This document shows positions 1 through 10,967 of a DNA stretch of 64,000 nucleotides, piece after piece. The stretch comes from Triparma columacea (Eukaryota > Sar > Bolidophyceae > Parmales > Triparmaceae). How positions within the stretch are numbered: the first letter of the stretch is position 1; the number at the start of each line of letters is the position of its first letter. The position numbers and the translations under genes were made by a program. Below the pieces are notes generated by a model. The model did no database searches, had not been told where the DNA came from, and was given only the letters and a program-made list of their open reading frames with translations. Where the stretch lies: positions 16,744-80,743 of the forward strand of contig BRYA01000661.1 of assembly GCA_030267965.1 (NCBI GenBank). Direction: 5' to 3'.

Positions 1-554
1 TCAAGCCCCCCGTCTGCGTAATGGACAAAGTCACCCCTAACCTTACCCCCCCTCCCCCCCCCCCTCCTGAAGAGCCCGTAAGTAACGCAGTCCACCCCGT
101 TGTCTAGCCCCCTCGTGATGCCCTCTTTAACGAATCCGTTCTTCTCCAGCACCCTCCTGCTACCTGAGTTACAAACCCTAACGCTGGCCTCGATCCTTCC
201 CAGTCTCCCCCCCCCAAGCTCCTCAACAATGGTACGGACAGCCTCGGTGGCCAAGCCTAGACCCTGGAGGGGAGGTGACACCCAGTAGCCAATCTCCCAG
301 ACGGAAGGATCAATGGATCGTCCTCTCCAAGCGCTTACGACGCCGGCGACCTGGTCGTTCATTAGTATACATCTATTTATCTCACCGTCATCGCGAGTGG
401 CCTTGGTGATGAAATCCGCTGCGTGTTTTTGTTGGTAGGGTGAAGGGAAGCCGACTCTCAATGAAGATGCGAGGGATTTATAGTTTGCAGCCGCAGCGAG
501 ACCCTCGGTGAATTTGGGGTCGAATTTGCATACTTTGATGGCTCCCTTCTTCAT
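1..554 (-). CDS. GNAT-family N-acetyltransferase (RimJ/RimL-like), 3' end outside window
   Basis: Reading down from the ATG at 554 gives an open frame of about 184 codons that runs off the window without a stop. The middle matches the GNAT fold: WEIGYWVSPPLQGLGLATEA contains the beta4 strand and the acetyl-CoA-binding Q-x-x-G-x-A type loop, followed by IEASVRVCNSGSRRVLEKNG, the alpha4 N-x-x-S-x-x-x-x-E-K-x-G-F motif of the RimJ/RimL group. It probably transfers an acetyl group to an amine, either a protein N-terminus or a small molecule; the substrate cannot be told. The last 35 codons cross a G-run at 46-67 on the coding strand, beside a GTAAGG that could be an intron donor, so the real C-terminus may be spliced. 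It is head-to-head with the PP2C gene. Confidence 0.8.
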   Translation of the reverse strand, partial: MKKGAIKVCKFDPKFTEGLAAAANYKSLASSLRVGFPSPYQQKHAADFITKATRDDGEINRCILMNDQVAGVVSAWRGRSIDPSVWEIGYWVSPPLQGLGLATEAVRTIVEELGGGRLGRIEASVRVCNSGSRRVLEKNGFVKEGITRGLDNGVDCVTYGLFRRGGGRGGKVRGDFVHYADGGL

Positions 555-1060
555 GTTGTAGTGGTTGTGTTTGTTTGTGTGTATACTGGAATCAGGGTCA
601 GGTTCCTTTGGAGACGCTGTTAGAGGTATCATCACGAACGGGAGAGTCAATATAGGAGTTAGTAAGTTGGATGAATGGGGTGATAGAGGTAATTTGTGGA
701 GGAGAGTCGAGGTCGACCCTTGCTGATGATGAAAAATAATCCCTGAGAGCATCATAGTAGAAATTAATGTTATGTTTGCGTATATGATAGTACTAAGAGT
801 GTCTAAGAAACAATTTGGACGACGTACCTGACATGAAGTGGTTTTTTGCCTGGAAATTGTTCTTCCTTTTTATTATTCAGGACCCTTGGCTAAAAGCAAT
901 TTCGATTTTATCCTCATTTAATCCTCATTAAATCAATTAATATAACATATAAATTGTATCAGGGTTGGGATCTAGTCCTAATCTCCACATTCATTACAAT
1001 AATCTTGGCATTTAGCTAGTTATTGAAGATATATTCTGATCCAGCTATCGTATCTTTCTC
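555..1060. other. Intergenic region between divergent GNAT and PP2C genes
   Basis: About 500 bp, AT-rich between 720 and 1000, with no convincing coding frame. It must hold the promoters and 5' UTRs of the two divergent genes. I see no clear core promoter motif. Confidence 0.6.
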
Positions 1061-2729
1061 ATGCCTCCTCAATTACTCCAATTTCTTCCCCTTAATGTTC
1101 ATATATTACGTCTATTTGAGGATATAGTGTATAGTGATGATAGTAGTGGGGTTATAGATGTTATAGATAGTGCTGTAGTAACCCAAAACAACAAACATTT
1201 GGGCAAACATTTGAGATGTTTCCAGCAACAAAATGACAATCAACAAAATGGGCCAAAATGGGCGAAAATGTCCACTCAATCTTCCGCACAATCTTCCACT
1301 CTTTCGACATCGTCATATTTCGGCCTATCATCATCAAAGAAATCCAATTCATTGAAAAATGAGGCTATAAATGTCCCCCCCTTTGACCATTGTGGAGGAC
1401 AAACTGATCAAGGAGTTGAGGTAAGGAGAGATATGGGAGAATAGAACGAAACAAATAAGAACAAAGGGACAGCACTGCGTAACAGCACTACGTAACAGCA
1501 CTGCACTGCGTAACAGCACTCACTCACACACAAAACTTCTCCCATATCCTGCACATTTCCCACACGTAGGCCTATCAGGCTCAGGACGGCTGGGAAATCG
1601 GAGTCTGCTGGGCAAGGTGAGGATGGAAAGGTTGCTGCGTGCTTTGTTGGTGTACTTGCTGAACCCTGATAATGGAGTGGCACCTCAAGTACTGTGGAAC
1701 CCTAACCCCAACGCCCAACCCCAACGCCCAACCCCCCCCCGCCGCAGAAATGCTAGGCCTTACCAGGAGGACTGCTGGTTCATAACTTCCTCCCTGCCCT
1801 TGCGTAGAACAATCCCTCCCTCCTCCTCCTCCTCCTCCTCCTCCTCCAAGGCTCATCCCCCTGGTCCCCCTCCCCGTAACTTCCTCCCCTACACGTCTTG
1901 GGGTGTATTCGACGGTCACGGAGGTTCCTCTTGCAGCGATTACTGCCACAAGGAGTACCCCTCCGTCCTCCGCTCCTCCCTCCCCCCCTCCCCCTCCCCC
2001 TCCCCCCAAGCCGACTCCCTCTCCCGCTCCCTGCGGTCCTCCCTGGTAGCAATCGCCGTGCTATTCTCAACCTCCCTCCCCCCCAACACTCTGTCCTCCC
2101 CGGGCTCAACCGCCAACATAGTCCTATCCTCCTCCCCCCACCTCCTCTGCGGTAACGTCGGTGACTCATCCTCCCATTATTACCCCCCCAATACCTCTTC
2201 CCCCCACGGTGATAAACTGAGCGTCGACCACGACACCTGGGTTCGGTCCGACGAGCACACCAGGCTCCTAGCGTCAGGTGCGTTCCTCCACCCGTCTCCC
2301 CCCCCTTTTAATCTCGGTTCCGTCTTCCTCGTTAAAGCCCTTTACGCCATGGCGTTCGGGTGCCCTAGGGTTTATAAGCCGGACATGGTTGGGGGGGTTG
2401 TGGGGGGGCTTAACATGACGAGGTCGGTAGGGGACGTACACTTAAAGCCCCAGGTCTCGCACGAGCCTGACGTTGAGGTTAGGGGGGTTGGGAGGGAGGT
2501 TGGGGGGTACGTTGTTACGGCGACGGACGGGGTTTGGGACGAACTGGGACCGGGGGAGGTTAGGAGGCTTATTGAGGAGGCGGAGATGAGCTTGGGAACG
2601 AAAGGGGATGAACTACCAAAGTGCGAGGGGGTGGCGAGGGCGGCAAGCATGATTGTTAGAGAGGCGATTAGAAGGGGAGGGAGAGACAATGCGACGGCTA
2701 TTGTGGCGAAAAGGTGCATACCCAAGTAG
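1061..2729 (+). CDS. PP2C-type protein serine/threonine phosphatase (PPM family)
   Basis: Proposed exons 1061-1420, 1570-1616 and 1748-2729 (462 aa) join in phase with GTAAGG and GTGAGG donors and TAG/CAG acceptors. The short middle exon restores the family's opening strand: EIGVCWARNARPYQEDCW. All metal-binding PPM motifs are present: the YQED acid, VFDGHGG, NMTRSVGD, ATDGVWDEL and GRDNATAIV, so an active Mn/Mg-dependent phosphatase is expected. Long Ser and Pro runs interrupt the catalytic domain, probably as loops. The first exon is low-complexity and unlike any family I know; it is the least certain part, and translation could begin elsewhere. Ends 75 bp from the converging MLO-like gene. 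Confidence 0.85.
1470..1520 (+). repeat. Intronic minisatellite, CAGCACTGCGTAA units
   Basis: Four tandem copies of a 13-bp unit (CAGCACT G/A CGTAA), one with a 5-bp insertion and the last truncated, inside the first PP2C intron. No coding role is visible. Confidence 0.7.
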
Positions 2730-2804
2730 TATGTAACACTCGAATGTTGTGTAAAACCACATTTACATTTATCCCCCTAAGTTATTTGACCCCACCTCCC
2801 CTCC

Positions 2805-5800
2805 CTATTTTGTTGTCGATTCCCCCTTCCCCTTATCTGACTCGTCGATTGCGGCCAAATTTCGAGCGCTCGAGGTAGTATTTTCTTCTAAGTCCTTGTC
2901 GTCAAGGTCCGGGTAGACAAGGTGGAAGAACTCGTGGAAGGAAATGCTCCCGCTTCTGTCCTTGTCAACTGCCCTGAAGAGCCTCTTGAACTTGTTCTTA
3001 GAGAAATGCATGCCGATCATGTGGAGGCCGGTCTTCAGCTCCTTGGCGTCGATCTCGCCGCTGTGGTCAGCGTCGATCTCCAGGAAAAGCTCCTTCAAGT
3101 CGCGAGGCCCGAGCTCCATCTCCTCCATCTTTTCTCTGAAGACGTCAAACACCTCGTGCTGGATGTTCAACATCTCCTCAGTTTCGTCGATTACCATGCC
3201 AACGACCTCTATGTCGAGGTTGGCGATGGCCGAGATTATGCTGTTGGTCCTGACGCATAGGACGACGCAAGGGTAGAGCAGGATCCCCGGCAACAGCGCC
3301 AGGAGGAACAGTATATTCGCCTCAGAGCCCTCGTAGTTTTTGAACGCGACGATGCCGTAGTTCGCGACGAAAACCGCCAGGTAGAACGTGTTGAAGAGGA
3401 GGCACATGTCGAGAGTCTTGGTGAAGAATATCGGGCTCTCGAAGGCGTAGACGCTTGCCAAGTTCAGCATCTTCCTCGACTCCTGCTTCTTGGGTGGTAA
3501 ATGGTCCTCAATTTGCTCTAGGAGGTGCTGGTTGCCGTCAGATACCCTGCGTGGTTTGCTGTCAGACACCCTGCGTTGTTTGCTATCATCGTCGCCACCG
3601 GGGTGGATCTTCGCCTGTGCAAAGCTCTTCCGCGGTCCCTTCTTCTCCTCTGAGGTTGCCGGTTCTGTCCCCTCAATCTTTTTCTTACTCATTGACTTTT
3701 CCAGGTACTTCATTTGGCTCCCCTGGGGCTTTAACTCGTTTGTTGGGGTAGAGATGCCAGTAGCTTTTGCAAGCTCCCCAGCAGCGGCTCCGACGGTCTT
3801 CTCCCCAATATCCCCAATTTCATGAACAACAAGATCGGCGTGCTTCGTGACGGCCCCGGCTAAGTGGTTAAGGCCTACGGCCTTGCTCGCTGCCATCGCC
3901 TTCTTCTTGAATAGTTTGAGACCGTCGCCTTCCCCATCGAGGTGGGGGTGGGGGTCGTGCCCGCTTTCCTTGTGTCCGCCGTGTCCACCGTGTCCACCGT
4001 GTCCGCCGTGTCCACCGTGTCCGCCGTGTCCGCCGTGTCCGCCGTGTCCGCCGTGTCCGCCGTGTCCCCCATGTCCGCCGTGTCCCCCGTGTCCGCCATG
4101 ACCGTGTGAAAAGTCACCAGGGTGCATAGATTTCATCTGATTGAGCATTTGCTGCTTGTCAAAGCTCCCCCTCGTCACTCTCCTGTCCCTATTGTTTGCG
4201 GGAGTGCCTTCAACGCTATTAGGGTCGTCTTCGTCCTTTGTTGCCTCGAGAGCTTTCTCCAGCAAGGCCTCTTCTTCCTTTTTGAGCTTTTCCTCTGCGT
4301 TTTTAATGTAGGCAGCGTAGTCCTGTGTGTTGTTGCATCCGACCATTCTCAGCAAATTTAATTCTGCTCTCCTTGCACTGATTGCCATGATTATGACGAT
4401 AAAAAGCAAAATCCATCCAGCGGTGATGAAAGGGACAAGGCCGTCGGACACACCATAGGCAGCACATGGGTCGGTCTCAGTTATGGTGACTTTGCAAGAT
4501 TTCTCGATCGGGGCCGGGCAGACAACGTCTGACGATCCTGCAGCGACCGAAGCAAGCGAGGGAGCTAGTTAGCTGCAGGAGGAGTAGAATGACGACAAAC
4601 TAGTAACGCAACCCTTTCGCCCGTCGTTGCTCACCTGCCAACATCCTTCCTCTGTCCATTTGGTCTAGCTGTAGCCACTCCATGGGGCTCTCTCCCAGGA
4701 CCCTGTGGTGATGGTCGTCGTAGCAAAGACCTGACGTTTCCTCCGCTGCCGCAGCAAGGCGGCGGTGCGACGAGTCTTCGTCACAAGGGAGAAGATTTGT
4801 CTCAATAGCAAGGAAGTCTTTGGCAGCAGTGCAGTTCACATAAGTGACAACACCAGCGTCATTACCCCCCGCGGCAAGTCTCCTAGCACTCGGGTCAAAA
4901 AATGCATCGTACACGACCTCGTGAAGTCTCCTGCGGTGAGCTTCTTCGTCACCATCGTCGGAGCTGGTGGCCTTGATGATCTCATCACGAATAATATTGA
5001 AAATAAGGAATATGCACAGGAAAAGCCACGATGATATGTCGACTTCGATCAGGTTTACGACTTCCTTGTCAAGTACCTCCCTGATGTAGCAAGGGAAGTC
5101 AAAGACGGAATAAGGGAGCGCATACTGCTCACAGAAGATGATGTTATAGACCTTGTACTCCATCATGGAAACGTGCTTAGAGACGAACCACTCGTTTTCC
5201 GAATCAATCTTCTTCTTCTCCTTCTCATAGGTGTCGAGAATCTCCTCCGAAGTCAACGCGGCGGCTTTGTCAATTTCACTCTTCAGGTTCTGATTCACAA
5301 GCATCATAAAAAATGCCTCCATGACGAAAAAGAGCGCCGAGAAGAAGATAACGATGTGCGAAAATTCGAAGGCTAATATGATGGACACAGGAACTTGATC
5401 CTTGGCCGGTGACTGCAGAAAGAGGAACACTCCGAAGGAGATGACACCTAGAATCGTCAACTCTGAGGGGGGGGGGGGGGGGNNNNNNNNNNNNNNNNNN
5501 NNNNNNNNNNNNNNNNNNNNGGGGGGATCAGTTGGAAGCGCTCAACATATGCCAGCGCTGGAGCTTTACTTTTATTTCCAAACATTCCGGCAAGGAAAGG
5601 GGGAGGTGACATTCAATTCAATGGAACACCGACAACCAAAAAACCAATCAAGCAACCTGTCCGCAGTCTTTCTCGCTTTCCCTCTCCTTGCGCATCACCC
5701 GTACTGAATTATGTAAGAAATCGCAAGAAACCCCCAAAAACTCCCTCAGCAGTTCCCCAAGACCCAAAAAAGCTGGCGACATGACAGCCAAGTTTCGAGC

Positions 5801-5986
5801 CAGTGCTTCCAACTTACCCTGGTAAATTTTGTCGACCATTTCCTTATACGCCGTGCCCTCGAGCTTGTGGTCGAGACGGTGGGTAAACACTTCAAACCCC
5901 ACAGTGAATATTACAATGGCAATCAAACTTATGCATGCCGCTTGGACGTCCAAGTCGGCACCCAAGCCAAATATTGAGCCAGCCAT
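2805..5986 (-). CDS. MLO-like seven-transmembrane protein with His-Gly-Gly tract and two C-terminal EF-hands
   Basis: Exons on the minus strand: 5986-5818, 5462-4635 and 4537-2805 (909 aa), joined in phase by GTAAG...TCAG and GTGAG...CAG introns. The first junction rebuilds MVDKIYQELTILGVISFGVF, matching the MLO signature K-x-x-x-E-L-M-x-L-G-F-I-S after TM1. About seven hydrophobic segments follow in MLO order, with a large Cys-containing extracellular loop between residues 250 and 355. Plant MLO proteins act at the plasma membrane, several as calcium channels, and bind calmodulin through the C-tail. Here the tail instead carries two canonical EF-hands (DADHSGEIDAKE near 821 and DKDRSGSISFHE near 857). 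A (HGG)n tract occupies residues about 479-520. An assembly gap lies in the first intron, not in coding sequence. It shares a 252-bp divergent promoter with an EF-hand cation channel, suggesting co-regulation. MLO assignment is from motifs; exact function is inferred. Confidence 0.8.
3972..4097 (-). repeat. Coding 9-bp tandem repeat (about 14 units) encoding His-Gly-Gly
   Basis: Fourteen consecutive 9-bp units of GTGTCCNCC on the + strand encode (HGG)n on the minus strand, in the cytosolic loop of the MLO-like protein. Purity suggests replication slippage; the protein segment could bind divalent metals. The plus-strand frame of Pro-Cys-Pro is a shadow. Confidence 0.9.
5483..5520. other. Assembly gap (38 N) within a poly-G run
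   Basis: Thirty-eight Ns are flanked by G-runs, 5467-5482 and 5521-5526. On the coding strand this is a poly-C tract just upstream of the TCAG acceptor at 5463 of MLO-like intron 1, so no codons are lost. Sequencing probably stalled in the homopolymer. Confidence 0.95.
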
Positions 5987-6238
5987 GAAGCTCCTGTAGG
6001 GTCCTTGTTAGTTTGTCTGCCCCGATACAGAAGAGATCAACGAGTAGATATACCGGTGAGCAAGAAAAGAGAACGCAGTAAATACACAGAAGTGCTGCAA
6101 TTGAGTTTGGAATTTACTTTAACCCAGCCCATGTGCGCAGCGGCCTGAGCCCCGGTCGACCCATTTCATCATCCACCAAATTTAGCTAGAAGAGGCTCGT
6201 TTTTTTGCTTGAAGGGGTTAGATAAGGGGAAGCCCGAT
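5987..6238. promoter_or_regulatory. Shared divergent promoter region, MLO-like gene and EF-hand channel
   Basis: 252 bp separate the two start codons on opposite strands, so both promoters and 5' UTRs must fit here. No TATA box is evident. Placement is inferred from gene geometry only. Confidence 0.5.
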
Positions 6239-8859
6239 ATGGCAGGGGCTCAAGGAGGCGGCACACAGTCCGAGGACGTGTTGCAATTCCCAAAGGACTC
6301 GTCCAACTCTGAGGACAACGAAGGAGATGCAGGGGTATTGGAGGGTGAGGAGGGGCCTTTTGTGACTGACAAATACATATTGCCGGATGAATGGAGTGGG
6401 CTTGGGCGAATGTATATTCTTAGTGTCGGAATACCTGCCAGAAATATTGCCCTGAGTGATACCTTCAACGGTATAATCCTCGTTGCCATTATTATAGCTG
6501 GTCTATTGGTTGGAATACAGACATACGCGGGTATGGAGACGAATACTGTCGTTGTTACGATCGACAACGTAATTTTGGTCACTTTTTGCGTCGAAATCAC
6601 TCTCAAAATGTGTGGGGAGGGTCTGGCCCCGTGGAGATACTTCACCTCCAAGGAGTGGAGGTGGAACAACTTCGACTTCATCATTGTCATGCTCTGCATG
6701 CCCTTCGTGGACCTCGGCAATTCGATCGCTCTGCTCCGCCTATTTCGCCTGATGCGTCTGGCGAAACTTGTTCGCAAGGTCCCTCAACTTCAGATGATTA
6801 TCATGGGCCTTGTCGGCGGACTGTCTTCGATAGGGTATATTCTGCTCCTCCTCTTTCTCGTTTTCTACCTCTTTGCGATCGCGGGCATTTACGCCTTCAG
6901 GGAGAACGACCCCTGGCATTATGGGGACCTCTGGACCGCCCTCCTCACCCTCTTCCGAGCCTCGACTCTGGAGGACTGGACCGACATCATGTATATCAAC
7001 ATGTTCGGTTGCGATACATATATGAACATATATATTAGCGACGAAGCCAGGCAGCCTGACAACAGGGAATACTGGTGCACCTTTCCACAAGAAAAGTACT
7101 GGCTTACGCAAATCTACTTCCTCTTCTTCATCATAATTTCAGCCCTCGTCATGCTTTCGCTCTTCGTCGGAGCTGTGACCATGAGCATGACGGAAAGCAT
7201 GGACGAGATGAAAAAGGAGGACGAGGAGAAGAATAAGGCCAAGATGAAGGCCAAGCAGCTCAAGAAGCTGGCCGAAAGCTCCTCCGTGAGAGGCGGCGGA
7301 TTCGAAAAATCTAACTCAGGAGTCGGAAAGGACTCCGCCTCTGTGCGGAGCTCACGGAGGTCGAGCACTAACACGCTGAGCATTATCGTGGGATTGGGAG
7401 ACGTTGAGGGGGAGAAGATAGCGGAGACGAGCAGAATGCAGAAGCTGATGCTTGGGGCTTGGGAGGGCATTGACCTCACCACCCTCATGAATGAAGATCT
7501 AAAGACCTTCGAGAATCCTATACGCAACGCGTACTACAAAGCGGCAATGAAGTCCAAGACAGTGGTTGAGGATGAAAGGTGAGGAGGAGCCGGGGAAACG
7601 ACGAACGAAACGATGATGAGCATAGCGAGGCAAAATATAGAATTTGGTTCGTTAGTAGGTCTCCTTGTTATTCTCACTCCCCTTCCCCTTTTCTCATCTT
7701 ATTTTTCTTCAGGTTCGTCAACTTCATCACCTTGGTAATCGTCGCCGCCGGGGCGCTCGTCGGGCTCCAGACCTACGATGGATATGCCGAGGACGAGATC
7801 ACCCTCAAATGCGAAACGGGAAGGTGCGAGGTCGTCAAGTTGATCGACTTTGTCATCCTGCTGATTTTCACTGCCGAGATCTTGCTCAAGTTCATTGCCG
7901 CGGACAGCGCTCCTCTGAGGGTGCTCAAAGACGCCTGGAACGCCTTCGATTTCCTCATCGTCCTGGGGAGCTGGACGCTGGGGGGCGGAATGATCACTAT
8001 GCTCCGCCTTCTACGCCTCCTCCGCGTCCTCAAGCTCGTCAAGGCCTTCCCCCAGCTACAGGTCATCGTCTCCGCCCTGATGATGGGCATGGCCTCTATA
8101 GGATACATCGGGGTGATCCTAATGCTGGTGTTCTACGTTTTTGCGATCATCGGAATGATCCTCTTCAAGGACAACGACCCTTGGCATTTTGGCACCCTGC
8201 ACATTGCCATGCTCAGTCTCTTCCGGGCCTCCACCTTCGAAGACTGGACTGATATCATGTACATCAACATGAACGGCTGCGATCAGTACGGCTACAGCGA
8301 GATGCCCGACCTATGCACGACCCCCGTGGCCCTGGGCTGGGTCAGCGGGATGTTCTTTGTAATCTTCGTCATCATCGGCGGGTTGGTGCTGCTCACGCTC
8401 TTCATCGGCGTTGTGTCGACGAGTATGGACGAGGCGCAGGCCGCACAGAAGGAGGAGCAAGAGATGGAGCAAAAGGTAAAAGACCTGCAGGAAGAGAAGA
8501 ATGTCGATCCCTCGGAGATTGAGCTCTACAGACAGATTTTCTCCATGCTCGACCTGGACGGGGGAGGTACGATTGAGGAGGAGGAGCTCAGGGTCGGGCT
8601 GCAGTCAATCGGGAAGAACCCAAGCGACAATGAGCTCGCAGCCATGCTGAAGCAGGTGGACGAGGACGAGAGTGGGGAGATTGACCTCGCAGAGTTCATC
8701 TCCTTCATGCTTAACCTGAAACAGGGGAGGGAAGATACGAACGTCGACGACAAGGTGAAGGCGAGGGATGAGTGGGAGAGAAAGTACGGCAACAGCCACT
8801 CTCCGCCACCTGTTGTTAAGGGGGCACTCAGTGCTGTGAAGATTCACCCGAGTGGGTAA
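6239..8859 (+). CDS. Two-domain voltage-gated cation channel with C-terminal EF-hands
   Basis: Exons 6239-7578 and 7713-8859 (828 aa) join as ..VVEDER|FVNF.. across a GTGAGG...TTCAG intron. Two ion-transport repeats, residues about 65-340 and 448-685, each have six membrane segments. The S4 helices carry regularly spaced arginines (RLFRLMRLAKLVRK; LRLLRLLRVLKLVK), so voltage sensing is expected. The pore loops are nearly identical, FRAST(L/F)EDWTDIMYINM, with acidic E-D filters as in Ca/Na-permeable channels and algal EukCat-like proteins. Two canonical EF-hands start at residues about 727 and 763. The 12-TM layout resembles two-pore channels, but the filter resembles Cav/NaChBac types; two subunits would make a pore. 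The start is the first ATG in frame (MAGAQGGGTQ). A polyadenylation-like TAATAAATAAA overlaps the stop. Calcium permeability is inferred. Confidence 0.87.
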
Positions 8860-9001
8860 TAAATAAAGGCGCAAAACTTCCAAGGCGTAATTTTTGAGAA
8901 AATACATTTTCTGATTTTGTGTTGGAGTTCTGGGTTACTATTTAGGCTCGGCAAGAACGGTGAAGGGTTACATTAGTACGTGGAGGTCGTGATTAATCCT
9001 A

Positions 9002-10967
9002 TCATGTGCCTCCCAAACTTTTCTCCTCTTTTGTGATGTCTTGTATTTTCTTTTTGAGTTGTTCCTTCACAACTTCCCCCTCCCCCTCCTTCCAGCTTAG
9101 CCACCTTTTCCCCTTCTCCCCCTCCTTCCCCACTACGTATCTGTGGTCCTTGTTCACGAAGATAAACCCTGAGCTCCCGTGTGTGAGCTTTGGAACGAAC
9201 GAGTCCATAAGGTGGCCCGCCTTGCTCATATCGAAGAAGTCCTTGCGCCTAATGCGGACCGGCTCGTCGGAGAAGTCGTAGCCACCATTGACCTCGAGCT
9301 TCTTTCGCGGCTCGACGATGCCCTTGATGATGCATAGCTGCCGCTCCCCGAAACTCCTCCACGCCATTACGCCCCCCTCGTGGGCGAGCACGTCGAAGAT
9401 CAGGAACCTCTTCGTCATGACGCTTCCTTCTCCCTTATCCTCTACCAGAACTCCGTCCAAAAGGGTCCTGTGCTGGTTAGTCTGCGGTGCCTTGACCCTT
9501 GGGAACCTCATTTTCGGGCAATGTAATATCTCGTTGGTATCCTTGGCCACTAGGAACACCCCGTCCGAGATTATCAGCATCATAAACCTCCTCCCGCACG
9601 CCCTCCACGTGCACACGTATTTATCCGTGAGCTCGTCCAGGTCCCCCACCTTCTTGATGTCCGCGCTCATCTGTCCTGGGAATCCTGATTCTGCGTCGAA
9701 CCCATCGTCCTCAGAACCATCCTTGCTCTTGCTCGCCGCCTTGGCGAGCTCGCCCAGTACGGTCCGAACCCTCTTTCCCATTCTTCCCTGAGGGTCCACT
9801 ATGACCATCTTGCTGCTCCCTGTCCCTCCCCTTTGCTTCTTGCTGTCCCCAACCTTGGCCGCGGCCTCAGCCTGGCGCTTTAAGTTCGCAGGCACCCTGG
9901 GCTTGGGCATCGCGAACCCATTGCTGGGCTTCTTGTATGGCTCCACGTCTCCGCCACACCTCGTCGGGGGTTGGGGGAACCAGGGGGGGGGGATGGGGAC
10001 GGGGATGAGGTTCTCGCCGCAGAACCTCGTTTGGAGCTCCTGGATTAGGCGCCGATCGTGGATGGTTACAGACGTCGTTGAAGAACCCTGGGTAGTGGTG
10101 AAGCCGGCACTTTCGATTGCCACTTTTACAGGGGCTTTCATGACCAGGACGAGGTAGCTCGCCACGAGGAATGGGGCAACAGAGTGGGAGCAGTCAAATA
10201 GTGTGCAATGGGAGTTGGCGTGGGTGGTAAAGAACTTCGAGGTTCGCTCAACGAACCAGTTCACGGTGGACTTGGATGGGATGTGAACGCCGGAGGGGGT
10301 GATGGAGATGGAGGAGGGAGAGGGGAGGGGGAGGTAGTCGCAGTCGTAGTCGTCCCACTCTTGAGGGTCGTGGAAGTAGTATTTTGGGGTGATTGAGGTG
10401 GATTGGGGAGCATGGGGGAGGGTGGCGGAGGTGGTGGTGGTGGTGGTGGTTGTGGATGTGGTGGTGGTGGTGGTGGTGGCCGTGGACGTGGTTGTTGTTG
10501 AGGTTGTTGCCTCAATATTAGCATTTGTAAATGCCTCTACATCGTAGCTACTACAATCAATGGCGCATCCAGTCAGCTGCCTCTTTAAAGTGCATCTTTG
10601 CATAAACATTTGCACAGTGAACACGCCCGCCGGGCCGTATCTCTCATCATACAGCTCGCTCGCCGGCAACTTGATGAATATGAAGCGGGTTCTTGGAACA
10701 ACCGAAGAGCTTATTCTCGGTCTCGCCTGAAAGGAGGGTGGTTAGTGTATGAATGTGGCTGAATCTCCTTCTTTTGGTCTGTATGAGTCAACAAATGAGT
10801 CAATAAATGAGTCAAGATGCTCAATATTTGGGCACATTTAACGGGGATGGAAGGATTTTGAGCTAATACAACGACCATTGCGACTATTGAAGAATCCCAC
10901 CAAACGCACTTACCGACCAACGTAACCAAGTTTCAGTATCCCACGGACAACGTGGCGGTCTAGACAT
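9002..10967 (-). CDS. mRNA-capping-enzyme-like protein, degenerate at both active sites (probable pseudoenzyme)
   Basis: Exons 10967-10914 and 10726-9002 (592 aa; first exon encodes only MSRPPRCPWDTETWLRWS). Architecture follows metazoan/plant capping enzymes: an N-terminal cysteine-phosphatase-like triphosphatase region, a linker, then a guanylyltransferase domain recognisable by FPGQMS, TWRACGRRFMMLI, TLLDGVLVED, RFLIFDVLA, VRIRRKDFF, SSGFIFV and RWLSWKEG. The nucleotidyltransferase motif I K-x-D-G is RACG here, so the GMP-accepting lysine (residue about 393) is arginine and the aspartate is cysteine; motif III DGE is DGV. The phosphatase HCxxxxxR is DCSHSVAPF, lacking the arginine. Catalysis by the known mechanism is unlikely. 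A Thr-rich tract lies near residues 90-120. Expression seems likely because the frame is intact over 592 codons. Could be a regulatory or RNA-binding paralog. Confidence 0.78.

Noticed and set aside
3972..4097. CRISPR-like regular repeat
   Set aside because: 9-bp units without spacers, in a eukaryotic coding exon.
3847..4101. Plus-strand Pro-Cys-Pro repeat protein
   Set aside because: It is the antisense shadow of the His-Gly-Gly tract of the MLO-like gene; the minus frame continues into EF-hands and membrane segments.
9006..10157. Three long plus-strand frames
   Set aside because: Antisense shadows of the capping-enzyme-like coding exon.
10261..10524. Pro/His/Thr-rich minus-strand frame
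   Set aside because: Out-of-frame reading of the Thr-rich tract of the capping-like gene.
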